DNA of 64,000 nt from Parasponia andersonii (lineage: Eukaryota; Streptophyta; Magnoliopsida; Rosales; Cannabaceae), in NCBI GenBank assembly GCA_002914805.1, contig JXTB01000516.1, positions 231,868 through 295,867 of the forward strand. Reading direction: 5' to 3'. The notes under the pieces are model-generated. The model made no database searches, was not told the origin of the DNA, and saw only the letters and a list, made by a program, of their open reading frames with translations. The position numbers and the translations under genes were made by a program. Below, in pieces: positions 47,589 through 59,467 of this stretch. Numbering within the stretch: the first letter of the stretch is position 1; each line of letters begins with the position of its first letter.

Positions 47589-48810
47589 ATGAATTCTCTC
47601 TTCTCACCTTCCTCCCTCAACCTTAGTCCATCACCTTATCATCGTCAGAATATGCGCTCTAACCGCCGCAATCGACGGTACCAACTTGGCTGCCCTCTTC
47701 CTTTACCTCATCCTTCCCTCTCTCACAATTCACTACATATTATTATTCCACGATCATCACCCGTTGGCGAAGACATTTATCCAAATGAAGGGTCGATCCC
47801 AGTGATCGAATTCCAAGACATTATTGAGAAAGACTGGTCTTTCCTCGATTCAGATGATCTCGTCTTCAGCCAAGATTACAGCCACAAGCTCGACCGGATT
47901 ATAGCATCAGGGCAGATTGAGAGTGGGTCGAGAGTCATGGTTTCCGCTGGTGCTGAAGGGTTTGTGGACCGGTTGGTCGATTCTTCATCACCTTGCAATC
48001 TTCTGCTGGTTGTTCATGACTCACTTTTTGTGTTGGGTGGGATTAAGGAGAAGTATGACAAGGTCAAGTGTTGGCAAGGGGAGCTCCTATATGTACCCGA
48101 GAAATGGGCTCCCTTAGATGTTGTGTTTCTCTACTTTCTTCCTGCTTTGCCCTTTGGGCTTGACCAGGTGTTGGGACTACTTGCAAAGCATTATTGTTCT
48201 CCAGGTGTGTTTCCTTTCTAGTATCCTTGTTTTAAGGACATGTTTACTAATCTGTAATCTACAACTTTCATTTTAATTTCATATTTATTAATCTCTAATC
48301 GAGCGAGAGCTACTCATAAATGACTCTAGCCTTTTCCACTCATTATTCCCCTTTAATCTTTCAAAACTTGGAAGGCCATGAATTTGGTAGGCCTTGGACT
48401 TGTATTTAGAGCACTCGTGTTTTACCCTCGTGTCCAAAACCTTCAACAAGTTGTTACTTCTTGAGTTTCTTTAGATTGTTTGGAGCAGACAACTTTTTTT
48501 GCATGATTTTTGATTGAACCCATATTTGATTTTGCATCATTCTTTTTCTTTTTTTTTTTTTTTTTGTGTGTTTTTCATGAGTATAAAGTGTACCACTTGT
48601 GCAGGTGCAAGATTGGTCATTAGCCATCCACAAGGAAGAGAAGTGCTAGAGCAACAGAGGAAAAAGTACCCAGATGTTATAATATCCGACTTGCCCGATA
48701 AGTCGGTTTTACAGAAAGCTGCATCTGATCATTCTTTTGATTTGGTTGAATTTGTGGATGATAATGGATTTTATCTTGCTGTTTTGAAGTTTAGCAGTGC
48801 AAGAGATTGA
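47589..48810 (+). CDS. Plastid-targeted conserved protein of unknown function (Rossmann-like)
   Basis: Two exons, 47589-48204 and 48605-48810, GT-AG intron, 822 bp in total for 273 residues. The first ~60 residues are rich in Ser, Pro and Arg with no acidic residue (MNSLFSPSSLNLSPSPYH), a good chloroplast transit peptide. The mature part has alternating hydrophobic strands and Gly-containing turns: SGSRVMVSAGAEGF, NLLLVVHDSLFVLGG, DVVFLYFLPALPFGLDQVL, GARLVISHPQGREVL, then FDLVEFVDDNGFYLAVLKF. This resembles a methyltransferase-like Rossmann core but lacks a recognisable cofactor motif, so no activity is claimed. The open frame extends two codons upstream only by a GTG; the ATG at 47589 is used. 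Confidence 0.8.
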
Positions 48811-48939
48811 TTGTCTTTTCACTTGAACTCAAGTTCTGATTTGATGAGTCAAATGTAACAATTCCTTGATCAAGAAACGTTGATTTAGCTCCAACTCTGG
48901 AATTCTTGTCTCTTTAATGAGTTTAGTAGTCTCTGTACA

Positions 48940-48945
48940 AATAAA
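48940..48945 (+). terminator. Likely polyadenylation signal of the plastid-protein gene
   Basis: AATAAA about 130 bases after the stop codon. Confidence 0.45.
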
Positions 48946-49717
48946 TACTTAATTGGTTATGAGTGACGAGAATTTGAAGTTTGAACGAGCTTTACCAACT
49001 GGACTTAATTTCGACTCCTTTGTTTTGAGGACCAATTGGCAAGAAAAAAAGTTAAATGACGAAAATGCAAAACTAAGTAGAGTTTGGGTGAAGAAGCTAA
49101 TGGTGTTCGATTTTATCAAGTCCTGATCAACTTCTAGCGCATTCAATTGAACCAAGTCAATTAAAACATATGATATAATGTCTATGTACTCCGAGAGTTT
49201 GAATCCAAGACAACTATATGTAATATATCAATGTTCAAGCAAAACTGGTATTAAGTAATATGTTTTAGGAGCCCCAAAATCCCAAAACAAAAGTATTCAG
49301 TACTCTCTTCCCGATTCCCACATGCCAAAACAAAACTCATACTCGGTAAATGCTTCATCATTGAGAAAAGAAAATAAAAGAAAAAATAAAAAACTGCCAT
49401 CTTACAAAATATTGGAACATTATATCACTCTTCCAACCTCTTTTTCTACATGAGGAAAAATAATGAGACAAATTTGGATTTAAAAAAAAAAAAAAAAAAC
49501 AAAAAACAAAAACAAAACAAAACAGAACAAAACCTCAAATATAGTTTTTTCTCCCCTTTTTCTTAACCTCAAATATAGTTTTTTCTCCCCTTTTTCTTTT
49601 CCTTCCACCAAAGGAACTTTATTGTGTACCATAGACCAAATATCTTAAACTTCCATCACAAATAAGAAGAAAGGGACTGAGCTTCTGAACAGCCACCTCA
49701 AACCTTCTCACAACAGA
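48946..49717. other. Convergent 3' flank between two genes
   Basis: A-rich tract near 49481-49530, then a directly repeated segment (AACCTCAAATATAGTTTTTT at about 49530 and 49565). It probably holds the 3' untranslated regions of both neighbouring genes. Confidence 0.5.
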
Positions 49718-52700
49718 TTAGAAGAATGAAAATCTTATGCCATTACTTGCTGCAAACAAGTTGTATTCTTCAACAGTGGTCTCTTTCTTATTGCAAGCAG
49801 GATTATTCTCAACATGATCTGTTGGACTTTTTGAAGAAAAATCACCAACAATTTCTTCTTTTGAAGCAACAGGATTTGATATGCATCCTGTTGAAAGAGC
49901 CACAGGCCCGCCAAAATGGAACAAGGAAAAGCCACTGTCACCGATATGCGGTTTTCCAGAATCATCGCTTTGACCATTTTCTTCACTTGGTGCTGCTTGT
50001 GTTGAATGCGCTCCAACTGGATCTGTGCCTTCTTCAGTAGCTACATTTGAAGCTTCTTGCACAGCATGTGGCTTAGAAATCGGAGTCTGCTCCTCTGGAT
50101 TTATCACATTGGCTTTGGCAATCGGCTGATAAAATGGAACCGGGCCAGGGGCAAAGAAAGGAGTAGCTAGATGCTGCATAGGATACTGCATGCAGAACCG
50201 TGAGTTTCCATTAATACCGTACCCAAGAGGGCCAGCATACAAATAGTGATTGGCATGGGGGAAGGGCATTAGCCCATTGTTTGGAGCCGCTGGCCATGAA
50301 ACTGGATTTTGATGATAGTAACCCAATGTTGAAGGAGCCTGAAACACTGGGAAGTGTAAATTCTGGTTATGCATTGGAGATGGCATGTTTTGATGTTGAG
50401 AACCCATAATAACAGCAGATAAACCATTATCAAAAGCATGAGCAACTTTTGTTGGAGTTCCAAGAATGTTACTTCCTGCCTCATTCTGTGAAAGACCGGT
50501 ATATGTTCTACCTCCAATTTGATCTCCACCATCGACATTCTGATTTGTCTCCATTCTGACTTCATGGCATTCTGAGACATCATTTTGAATGGAAACCAAA
50601 GTTCCTTTTCCTTCGGATTGCTGGCTGGAATCTTCTGAATCCGAAGTGGATGAGGATTCGTGGTTCCCAGTATTTGACGAAGCTGCATTGCTGTCACCCT
50701 CACTTAGGCATGATGAACAGTTGTCAGAACTGGAACTGATACTCACAATAGGATCAGGAGTCCCCTTTGATGTAGAGTTGAGAGAATTTAGTGCAGAATG
50801 ATCCTGACAATGTCTAATTTCCTCGTGAGCACCTTCCCTTGAGTTGTAAAAATCCTGTTTGCCCAGGTGAAGCGTCTCGCGGCAGCCAAAATCACTTTCA
50901 GAGGTTGAGTTAGTTGATTCCTTCAAATCATCATCCTCTTCATCAATTTTGCACGAATTTACACTAAACTCTGCCGAACGTGTAACACCATATGATTTGA
51001 TCAGGCTGTTATTAGGTTCTGTTCCCTCAACATTGAAAGCAGATGATTTCAGGGTAACATCAGAATTCGAGTTACTCTGGGCACACTTCTTTTGAGACTC
51101 CAAAGGTTCCCAAACTTTCTTAGCATGGTGTAGATCTCTACCAGATGGATTATTCCCAGAGATGAATTTGCTTTTGGGTCTTCCACAACTATCACGCATG
51201 TGATCTAACTGATTATATTTGCCACCACGATAAAATTGCTTGGACATATCCAAAGCAGACTCTGACTTAGGCCCGGATTTTGCCTCCCGGCCAACTCTAA
51301 TTGCAGAAACATGTGGCTCAACCTTAGCTCTATATTCAGTGTTTTGGTTACAGCTGCAAGAATGGAAGTCATATCTCTCCCCTGTTCTTCCATTGCTGGA
51401 GCAGTGAAACTTCTCACTAAACTTAGGACCACAATTTCGACTATTTGACTTTGTGCTGTTTGCCCTTAATTGCCTGTTGGATAAATTGATGGCCCTTGGA
51501 GTCTCAAAATTGTCACCAAAACATCTTAACTCAGATCTATCAGGCACAGCACCACTTTCCGGAGCAACTGCACATCGTCGTCTGTCAGACCACTTTAAAG
51601 ATGGATCTGTTTGACCTTCTTTCCTAAACTTCAATCTCCGGTAGGAAAATTTTGATTGTTCAACAGTAAAAGAACCATTCCCCTCTTTCAAATTAATATC
51701 TTCATTGTGACAATCATAAGAGTGCTGAACTCTCGAATTCATATAGCCATACGAAAATAGTTCATCTTGAATATCAAGAGAACCCGGCCTGGACGGAACA
51801 TTATCACCAGCTTCACCAACTGAATTGCTGCAGCTAATGGAATTATTTGCCTCCTCATCAACAACTACGAATAATTCTTCCTTTGGCACATCAGGAAGAT
51901 CAGAAGCTTGATTTGATTCATGCAAGTTTTTGTCCTTATCCTTTTCTTTTCCTTTTAACCTTTCCTTCCTTCGGAGCTTTTTCTCCCTTTCTTTTGTTCT
52001 TCTCCTCTCTTTACGTTCTTCTTCTTCACGCTTTTCCTTCTCTTCTTCTTCAAGAAGTTTCATCTGTAAGAAGAAAATATGAAGTCATCAGAAGGCCTTT
52101 CCCAAAGTAATAAATTGGTCTCCTAAACATTATTCACAGAACTTAGCATTGAAACTCAATATTTTCACGACCTGCTTCTCCAGTGTAATTATTTCTTTGC
52201 ATGCAACATGAACTCGTTCTTCCAACAGCTTTAGTGCAAGACAAACAAAGATGCTATGCGCATTTTGGCGTGCTGTACCTTCTCTAAAGGCTTTCTCAAC
52301 CTGGAAAAAAAATATATATGTAAATAAAGAGCAGAAACAAGGAGCACAAAATTTCCACCAACAAACATCAAGACTCTGGTTACACAAAACCCTTCAGCAA
52401 ATAATGGAAGAGATAGGAACATCACTATTTTATATATAGAATAAACACGAGAGTAACAAAACAGTCAGCAGACTGAACATGCCTGTTCCTTAAAAATAAC
52501 TGTTGCAGCATCCAGAAGAAATTCTCGAGCAAGTTCTGGACTCTTCGCATGTTTTTGGGGACGGGAGCACTCTCCATCCAGCTCATTTCCATCCTTGTCC
52601 ATGGAATCATCATCCTGAAATAAATTTAGTACATAAGCAATAGCCTCCCAAAGCAGTAACTGGATAAACTTTGCAAACTGTAATAAGAATCTCTGTTGGC

Positions 52701-55700
52701 CCAAAAAGAAGAAAAGCTAGAAAGTCGTATGGAACTTGAACTACCTCTTCTTCTTCTGCTTCTTCAGCATGCTCAAAAAACCTTCTGATGCTTTCTCCCC
52801 TTGTAATTGTTACAAAGCCATCCCCAACGACCAGCCTGCAATGGACACATTGTCCGCCTTTTAATGCATGAGCTTTTACAGAAAGCTCAGTGCAGCGGCC
52901 ATCTAGTTTCCAAGCCCTCAAGGTGATGAAGCATGCACTTAAACCACCAAGATCTAGACCATCAACCTTAACACTTCCATTCATGCCAACATTTTCAAAC
53001 TCATGAATATCAGATTTTCCCTCGCCTGTTCCAACTGCCCACTCAAAGTGATGGTATGTACCAACAGTGTCAGCAAAAGTATGGTGCCAATCAGCTTGGA
53101 CTGTTTCATCAGATACCTGCAAAAGCAACAGATTAAAAACGAAACAACATGCCAATTGCATCATCAAAAGAAAACATACACAGTGAGGTCTGGTAGAAAT
53201 TATTGTCTTCAGCAATTTGTTCTTTCAATGATGATTTACAACAAACAATCTGGAGAAGTAATAAACTAAAGAAATGGGCAAAGCCACACCTCATATTGAA
53301 AGGCTGTATCTGCAACACAAAACCAACTAGTGCATCGAGGTTCTTTCCGCATGCGCTTCAGTTCCTTCAGCTCCTTAAACTCACGAATAACATTTCTTCT
53401 GCAATCTCTGCAAAATCTCTTGCTGTCAAACCTGTTGCAAGAACTCAAGTCTAAGAAAACAGAAGAATCTAACATAAAAGTTTAACCAACAAAGAGAAGG
53501 AGTATCACGTATCAACACCAAAGGGTGTAAACATTGCATAGAATCAATAGACACACATGTAACTGTTGCAAAACCAAGGCTAATTATGGAGAAACTCTAG
53601 ATGAGGACCAGCCAATAACTTCATGCTAGATGCAAAACTTCGAGAGTGTAAGTTGATGGCACATATCAAGAGAACTACATAATGTTAGGTTTCAAGGCAA
53701 CTAGTCTTATTCATGTTTCACTTGAACTGCAAAATTCCACAAATGAACCAGTGGATATGAAGCTGTTGCTGCTTTCAGGAAAATATTATTTACTTCATAT
53801 AGTTAAAAGGACAATATTTTGGTTCTTCCTCTCTCTCTTGCACTCATTTTGCCTCTCTGAAAGCCCTCCAATCACATACAAGTCAACAGTATTAATTTAA
53901 AGTAATAACGCCAAGAGTCTCAGAAATTGATAGGATCAAGATTTATATCCAGTATTTTTCACTCCTTAAAACAGGCTGGACTGCACTCATACCAATTTCC
54001 CTAAACAAAGGATAATTCTCTATCATCCGGTCCAATCATCTCCTCTAACATAAGGCCATACAGCCATAAGCCTTAAAAGCAACAGTCCCCAAGGACTCTT
54101 CATAGGGGAGTATTGCAGATTTTTTCTTATCCATGACAACCAGTCTTGATTAAAATGCCAACATATTCTGCTCCTCAGTGAAATGAAAAAACAATAACAA
54201 GAAAGCAAAGCAAAAACCCAACTCAGGAGAGTGGCTTTATATCAGAATAATCCTTATATCTTTTGGAGCAATTCCAAAATAGTTACTAAACTCTGCAGGT
54301 ATCAGAAGGGCCTTGCTGAAGATTAGCAGTGATAAATCCAGCTTGCCAGGCATTGAATGCCCTCGTTATTAACCAAACTCTAGGTCCACTCGAACGTTAA
54401 AGCAAGCTACTTAATAGCAGATTCAGATGGATGAATCTGAACATAAGTAGCCTTCGTGTAAGTGTTAAGGGAGCCCCCTCAATGAAGCATGGAATTAACC
54501 ATGTCCGTTAACAGCGTATCAATCCCACTATTTTACTCTAATCTGAAGCTTGCAGTTAACCACTTCTAATGACTTGCTATGATAGATCCTCATTCTTGTG
54601 CAACAGAATGCCAATCCATTTCAGTAAACTGCTAATTGTAGGGCAGAGCACATCAAACACTCGGTTACTAGTTTGATTTTCAAGTGTGAACTCACATACT
54701 TCTTCAATTAAATAAAGATAGTTCGGTTTCAAACCTATAAAAAATCCTTCAACAAGCACAAGCAAAAGGTCCATTTAGTTAGGCTGCACACCAAAATTCT
54801 GTACTTTTTTAAGGACGGTCTTATCAAGTGACCATTCCTGATCCTGATATCATATCAATATCAGGGTTCCACAGATAACACTGCGTCAACCACTGACACT
54901 TATCATACTTTATTCCATTATTTGTATTGAAATCTACTTGAAAGTATAAATGAATAACTAAACACCTGTACATGAGCCTCTCAATAAAATCCTCCTCCTT
55001 CATCCTTAAAAGAGATTGACGAGTTTCTTCTCCAAGTGCTGACCAAAAATCAACTAATGTGTCACATGATAGCCTGGCAGTGTGCAGTGCACAAGTTTCC
55101 CTTGTTCCATGTCCTCTGCCATAAGTTGCCAGTCCTTGGCTTATCCAACCCCGGCCTCCACCACCGCAAGCATCAGGATATAGTAATTCCCTTTCCCGTT
55201 CCCTCGCACGTGCACTATCAAATACCTGATTAAAGAAAAGCATCAGCAGCTAAATGGAAGGACATATTATACAGATTTCATGGTTTTTAAAGAGTAATCA
55301 AAATTTACATTCTGAAGCCCCTTGAGTGACTTTGAATATAAATAGCAATCCATAAGTGTAAGTGACCCCTCTCGTGTTGTGATCAGCCCACCCCAAGGGT
55401 GGACTGAAGGATCTTGTATTTCGTCTTGATTTACAATGCTTGATTCACCATCATTTTGATTTCTTGAGGCACCTGGTCTGTTGCAGGGTAGGTGGCCAAA
55501 TGCTCCCTCCTGTTGCAAAGATTTCCCGTACATGACAATCTGCAAAAACCCCTCGAGCAGTAACCCATTACACCGAGAACAGTACATGTTCTTTCGTGCT
55601 TGTTCAAAAAGGGTCTGCTTTTCAATCCTCAGAAGCTCCTGCCGAGCTTGTGGTGAAAGCTCATTCCAGAACTACATCATAAGCAAAATACCAAGTTGTT

Positions 55701-56505
55701 AGTGACAGCTCAATTCATTTCATTAGTTGGAAATGAACTAGAAATCAACTAAAACGCGAAATTAACTGCACCATATACACCTCAGCACATTATTCAAACA
55801 AAAGAAGGTTACCAGTCCAAACAAAGTGCAGTAAGCCATTAACTAAATTCAATCAATGAACAAAAGAACCCCAACTTGGTCCAACTACATAATAACCAGA
55901 TGATGACCAAACTTGGCCTCAAAATCGCAATGTCTCTCTCTTCCAATAGATTAATACAAAATTCATAAGAAGTAGCGAGAGGAACAGCTCAAAAACATTT
56001 TTTTTGGCTAAAATGATGAATATAACTCATTTAGCAGTAAAAATATTTACTCAATATCGTCATATATGATAGGATACCAATCTCAACATTTCAAAATACA
56101 CATGTTAATAGGATCTAGGACCTCAAAAATCGTACTCAAACCAAAATGTGAGCACTAACCAACAACCACACGTGCAGAACCTCAAAAAGACACATACTAT
56201 AAATAACTTAAACTCCAAGATCCAATACAAACTCAAACAACCTATCAAAATTTACACGAACCCAATTCAGAAAAAGTGATCTATATCAAATCCCAAATGA
56301 TCCTATAAGCATTAAAAGACAAAATTTGATAATAGAATGAAACATCCAGTACCTTCTGGAGCTGGTTGTAGCTGACATCATCGCGGTGCTTCGACCAAAA
56401 ACCATTGGTCGAAGAAAGCGAGTACATCTGCGATGACCCATTACTTAATTGGTCATTTCTCTGCGCTAAACCGGGCATTTTGTTCAAGTTCTCATTACAA
56501 TTCAT
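49718..56505 (-). CDS. NST1-like plant nuclear protein, about 1298 residues
   Basis: Eight exons (minus strand): 56505-56353, 55671-55309, 55225-54966, 53431-53290, 53116-52745, 52614-52483, 52300-52172, 52063-49718; 3897 bp. Introns are GT-AG except exon 6 to 7, which appears GC-AG. The conserved N-terminal half includes FWNELSPQARQELLRIEKQ, a related repeat FWSALGEETRQSLLRMKEED, and Cys pairs CSRC, FCRDC and CVHC that may bind metal. A Glu/Lys-rich coiled coil occupies about 475-570. The long final exon codes a Ser-, Asn- and Gln-rich disordered tail (for example SSSSDNCSSC). In plants such proteins are auto-named stress response NST1-like after the yeast protein; true function is unknown. 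An in-frame second Met lies at 56478. Confidence 0.9.
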
Positions 56506-57184
56506 TCACCACCGATGGTGCCCCATAACCACGGATTCAAGGTCCGATACGGATCGAATCCAATACAGGGAAAACCATTGGTATGAATCCACTTTCAAAA
56601 AAAAACAAATTAAACCCAGAAAACGAATTAAACTATAGATTGTTTTTGGATCAAAAAAACGAAAAGGGGTGGATCCAAATGGATTGAATTGGTGGTGAAT
56701 CTTGATTGGACTGGGGTTGTTTGGAAGGTGGGAAAATTGAATAGAAAATTCAAGGGGAAAAAAAAAGGGGGGGGAGGGACGCGAGGGGTTTTTGGTTGAA
56801 GACGGTGAGATTTGTTGTCGTTGCTGCGTATATATATTGTGTGTGTATATATATATATATATATTGATATGTGCCTAAGAGGAAGAAAAGGCTCTGGTTA
56901 TGGTAGCTATAGGAGGGTGGGGGTGCACACGGTTAAAGGCTAAGTAATAGATATGAAGAGAGAGAATACTGTTATATTACAATTTTTACAGCGATTAAAA
57001 AAAATTATCATGGAATCGATTCAATTTCATAATAAACACAAACATTTTATTGACAATAATAAATGTTCTTTTTTTCCGTTATTCTAAAAAATAATAGTCT
57101 TTTTAATAAAGGTAAGAAGAGATTTCACCAATTAGATAAATTCACTGTGTCGTTCATCGTAATACAAATCTACCTAGATTATAA
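56506..57184. other. Upstream region of the NST1-like gene
   Basis: G-rich run near 56760-56778 and a TA/TG run at about 56830-56865, roughly 330 bases before the start codon. No clear TATA box distinct from the TA run. Confidence 0.5.
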
Positions 57185-58003
57185 GGGTTATTGGCACATT
57201 TGGTCCTTGAATATGTCTATTGTAATGATTTGGTCCCTATACTTTTGATTTTGGCAATTAAGGCCCTTAACTTCTTGAGCATTGACAATTTAAGGCTAAA
57301 TTAGAAATTGGAGTTAACTTCAACATAGAAACTATGTGTAAAATCACGTGTAGGAAAGTGAATTTGATTTTTTTTTCAAAAAAAAAATCTAAATTAAAAC
57401 AGATGAAACAAAAAAGAAAATAAAATAATACAATAAAAGAAAATTTTGAAAGAACACGAAATAAAAAAAATAAAAAAAAAAATTGAAACCCAAAATTCTT
57501 AACCAAGTTACTCAAATCTTCTATCAAACCACGAGTTCCTTATGGCTATTGTTTTTCTTTTATTTATTTATTTTTATCTAGAGATAAATCAACCATTGTT
57601 TTTCTTTTTTTTAATGCGGAGATAAATCAACAAGTTCAATAATTAGACTTTCAATTCCAAAAGATCACGAGGATGACGGAGGCCAAGTCGAGTGATTGGG
57701 TGTTTGTTGAGACTATCTTGTAGCAGAGCCAACTTTAGTTTCTCTACGGCTACTTCTCAAGTTATTGGGTTTTTCTCTTTCTTCAACCTATTTTTTCTGT
57801 AATTTCTAGTGTTTCTTTTTGATATTTTTGGTACTTACGTGTATAGCAGGTGTTTCTTTCTCTTACCCATTTAACACAATTTGCCTCTTAGCCTTATATT
57901 GCCAACGATCAATAAGTTAAGGGACTTAATTGCCAAAATCAAAAGTATATAGACTAAATTGTCACAACCAGCATAGTTAAGGGACCAAATATGCCAATAA
58001 ACC
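57185..58003. mobile_element. Mutator-like non-autonomous element (long TIR, 9-bp target duplication)
   Basis: Inverted ends of about 110 bases: left GGGTTATTGGCACATTTGGT, then ACTTTTGATTTTGGCAATTA; right (inverted) GGTTTATTGGCATATTTGGT, then the same ACTTTTGATTTTGGCAATTA. Flanks are TAGATTATA (57175-57183) and TAAATTATA (58004-58012), 8 of 9 identical, the size typical of Mutator elements. The interior (~600 bp) has no transposase. Confidence 0.75.
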
Positions 58004-58012
58004 TAAATTATA

Positions 58013-58458
58013 TGTATGCATGTGGTTAATTATCTCAACGCAAAAGACTTTTAGGTCATATTTACTAATTTGTTATACACAATATAGGGAATAAGAATGA
58101 GAAAAACGTTTTCATTTCCTATCCATCCTTGTGTTTACTTATATATTTAGTTCATATTTTCTTTCTAACCCATTAATGTATTTACTTATTCATTCAGGCA
58201 CATACATTATTGGTGAAATTAAGAGAGAAATGATTTATTTTTAACCCATTTTCATTCATCTTAACCCTTTTTTTTACCATTTTTTTATTACGGAATAGTA
58301 AACATGGCCATAATTATTCGTAGAGGATGTTTATATACTATACCTTAAAAAACAATTATGCATTTAGTTATTTAACTGTTTATAGATACTCTAATTTGTC
58401 AAATATATATACCTATGACAAAATAATACTTATAAATAGGTATATATATATATATATG
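58013..58458. other. Spacer; possible small TIR element at about 58052-58312
   Basis: GGTCATATTTACTAATTTGT at about 58054 is matched in inverted orientation by GGCCATGTTTACTATTCCGT ending near 58312. The target duplication could not be fixed, so this is only a suggestion. Confidence 0.35.
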
Positions 58459-58717
58459 GGCATTAATCCAGTAAGCTTTTTTTTTACCTATACATAGTAT
58501 CACGTTTGTCAATTAAAATTTATTATACATATTTTTATAGTAAAAAGTAATGATATACGTCTTTTTATGCACATCATTTTAATTGTTAGATCATCGTTAG
58601 ATGATGATTCAACGACTAAAAAAATACAAATAAAACGACGTGTATGATAAATTTTTAATTGACCAAAAGGATACATGTGTATAGATAAAAAGAAAAAAAA
58701 CTTACTGGATTAGTGCC
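58459..58717. mobile_element. TA-associated MITE, copy E (best-kept inverted termini)
   Basis: 259 bp from GGCATTAATCCAGTAAG to CTTACTGGATTAGTGCC, 16 of 17 bases complementary. A TA run lies on the left and a short TA-rich stretch on the right. The right half differs from other copies: after the hairpin it repeats the left half in inverted form (around 58630-58690). Confidence 0.85.
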
Positions 58718-58954
58718 TTATATATACCTATAAATTCATCCAATTTTAGAAGTTAAGCCCAATGCTAAACTTCTTTTTTGTTTCAGTTGAGTTATTCTTT
58801 GTTTTTCCGTGAGATTTGTATTTTTCAAAAGGAAAATGATTTGCCTACTAAAAAAGTAAAGAATCAAATAATTCAACCCATTTTTATATTAAAAAAATAA
58901 TACAATTTTTAATTATCATTAAATTGTCGATATTTTAAAATAAATATTCGAATA

Positions 58955-59113
58955 GCCAATTAGGATTATAGCCCAGTTAGTCTAAGACTTTAGGGTGTGA
59001 GTTTGAGGAAGTCCAGGATTCAAGCTTTAGTAGTGTATGTGTGATATTTTTCTTTAAATTTATACTAAATAATGATCATTAGTTAAGCCCTCACTTTTAA
59101 AAAAAATGATAAT
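58955..59113 (+). mobile_element. tRNA-derived SINE with 16-bp target duplication
   Basis: The body starts GCCAATTAGG. An A-box-like sequence TATAGCCCAGTTAGTCTAAG lies at about 58967-58986 and a B-box-like GGATTCAAGCT at about 59019-59029; their spacing is close to that in a tRNA gene. It ends in an A-rich tail (AAAAAAAATGATAAT). The 16-mer AATAAATATTCGAATA is repeated exactly at 58939-58954 and 59114-59129, as expected for L1-type target-primed integration. It cannot fold as a functional tRNA. Confidence 0.85.
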
Positions 59114-59163
59114 AATAAATATTCGAATATAAAATTTATATGCCCGTCAAGAAAAACTTGTGT

Positions 59164-59196
<33 letters not shown>

Positions 59197-59197
<1 letters not shown>

Positions 59198-59429
59198 GCA
59201 CCAATCCAGTAGATTTTTTTTTTTAACTTATGCATAGGTATCAATTTTGACAATGAAAATTAAGCATGCAAATTTTTTTATTGTAAAAAATAAGAGAGAG
59301 AAAGAGTATTAATGATGCACGTCTTTTCATACACTTTATTATAGTCATTGGATCACTATTAGATGGTAATCCAACAGCTAAAAAAATACCTACCCATAGG
59401 TAAAAAAAAAATACCTATTAGATTGGCAA

Positions 59430-59431
<2 letters not shown>
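59197..59431 (+). mobile_element. TA-associated MITE, copy F
   Basis: 235 bp from GGCACCAATCCAGTAGA to AGATTGGCAACC, with long TA runs on both sides (59167-59195 and 59432-59464). Very close to copy B over most of its length. Confidence 0.85.

Positions 59432-59467
<36 letters not shown>

Noticed and set aside
47583..47591. Alternative GTG start two codons upstream in the plastid-protein gene
   Set aside because: Plant nuclear genes start at ATG; the ATG at 47589 follows immediately.
49735..52613. Several smaller open frames overlapping the last exons of the NST1-like gene
   Set aside because: They are shadows in other frames of a long, well-supported exon series.
58955..59113. Possible tRNA gene
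   Set aside because: A and B boxes are recognisable but no cloverleaf arms pair, there is an A-rich tail, and a 16-bp duplication flanks it; a SINE explains all of this.
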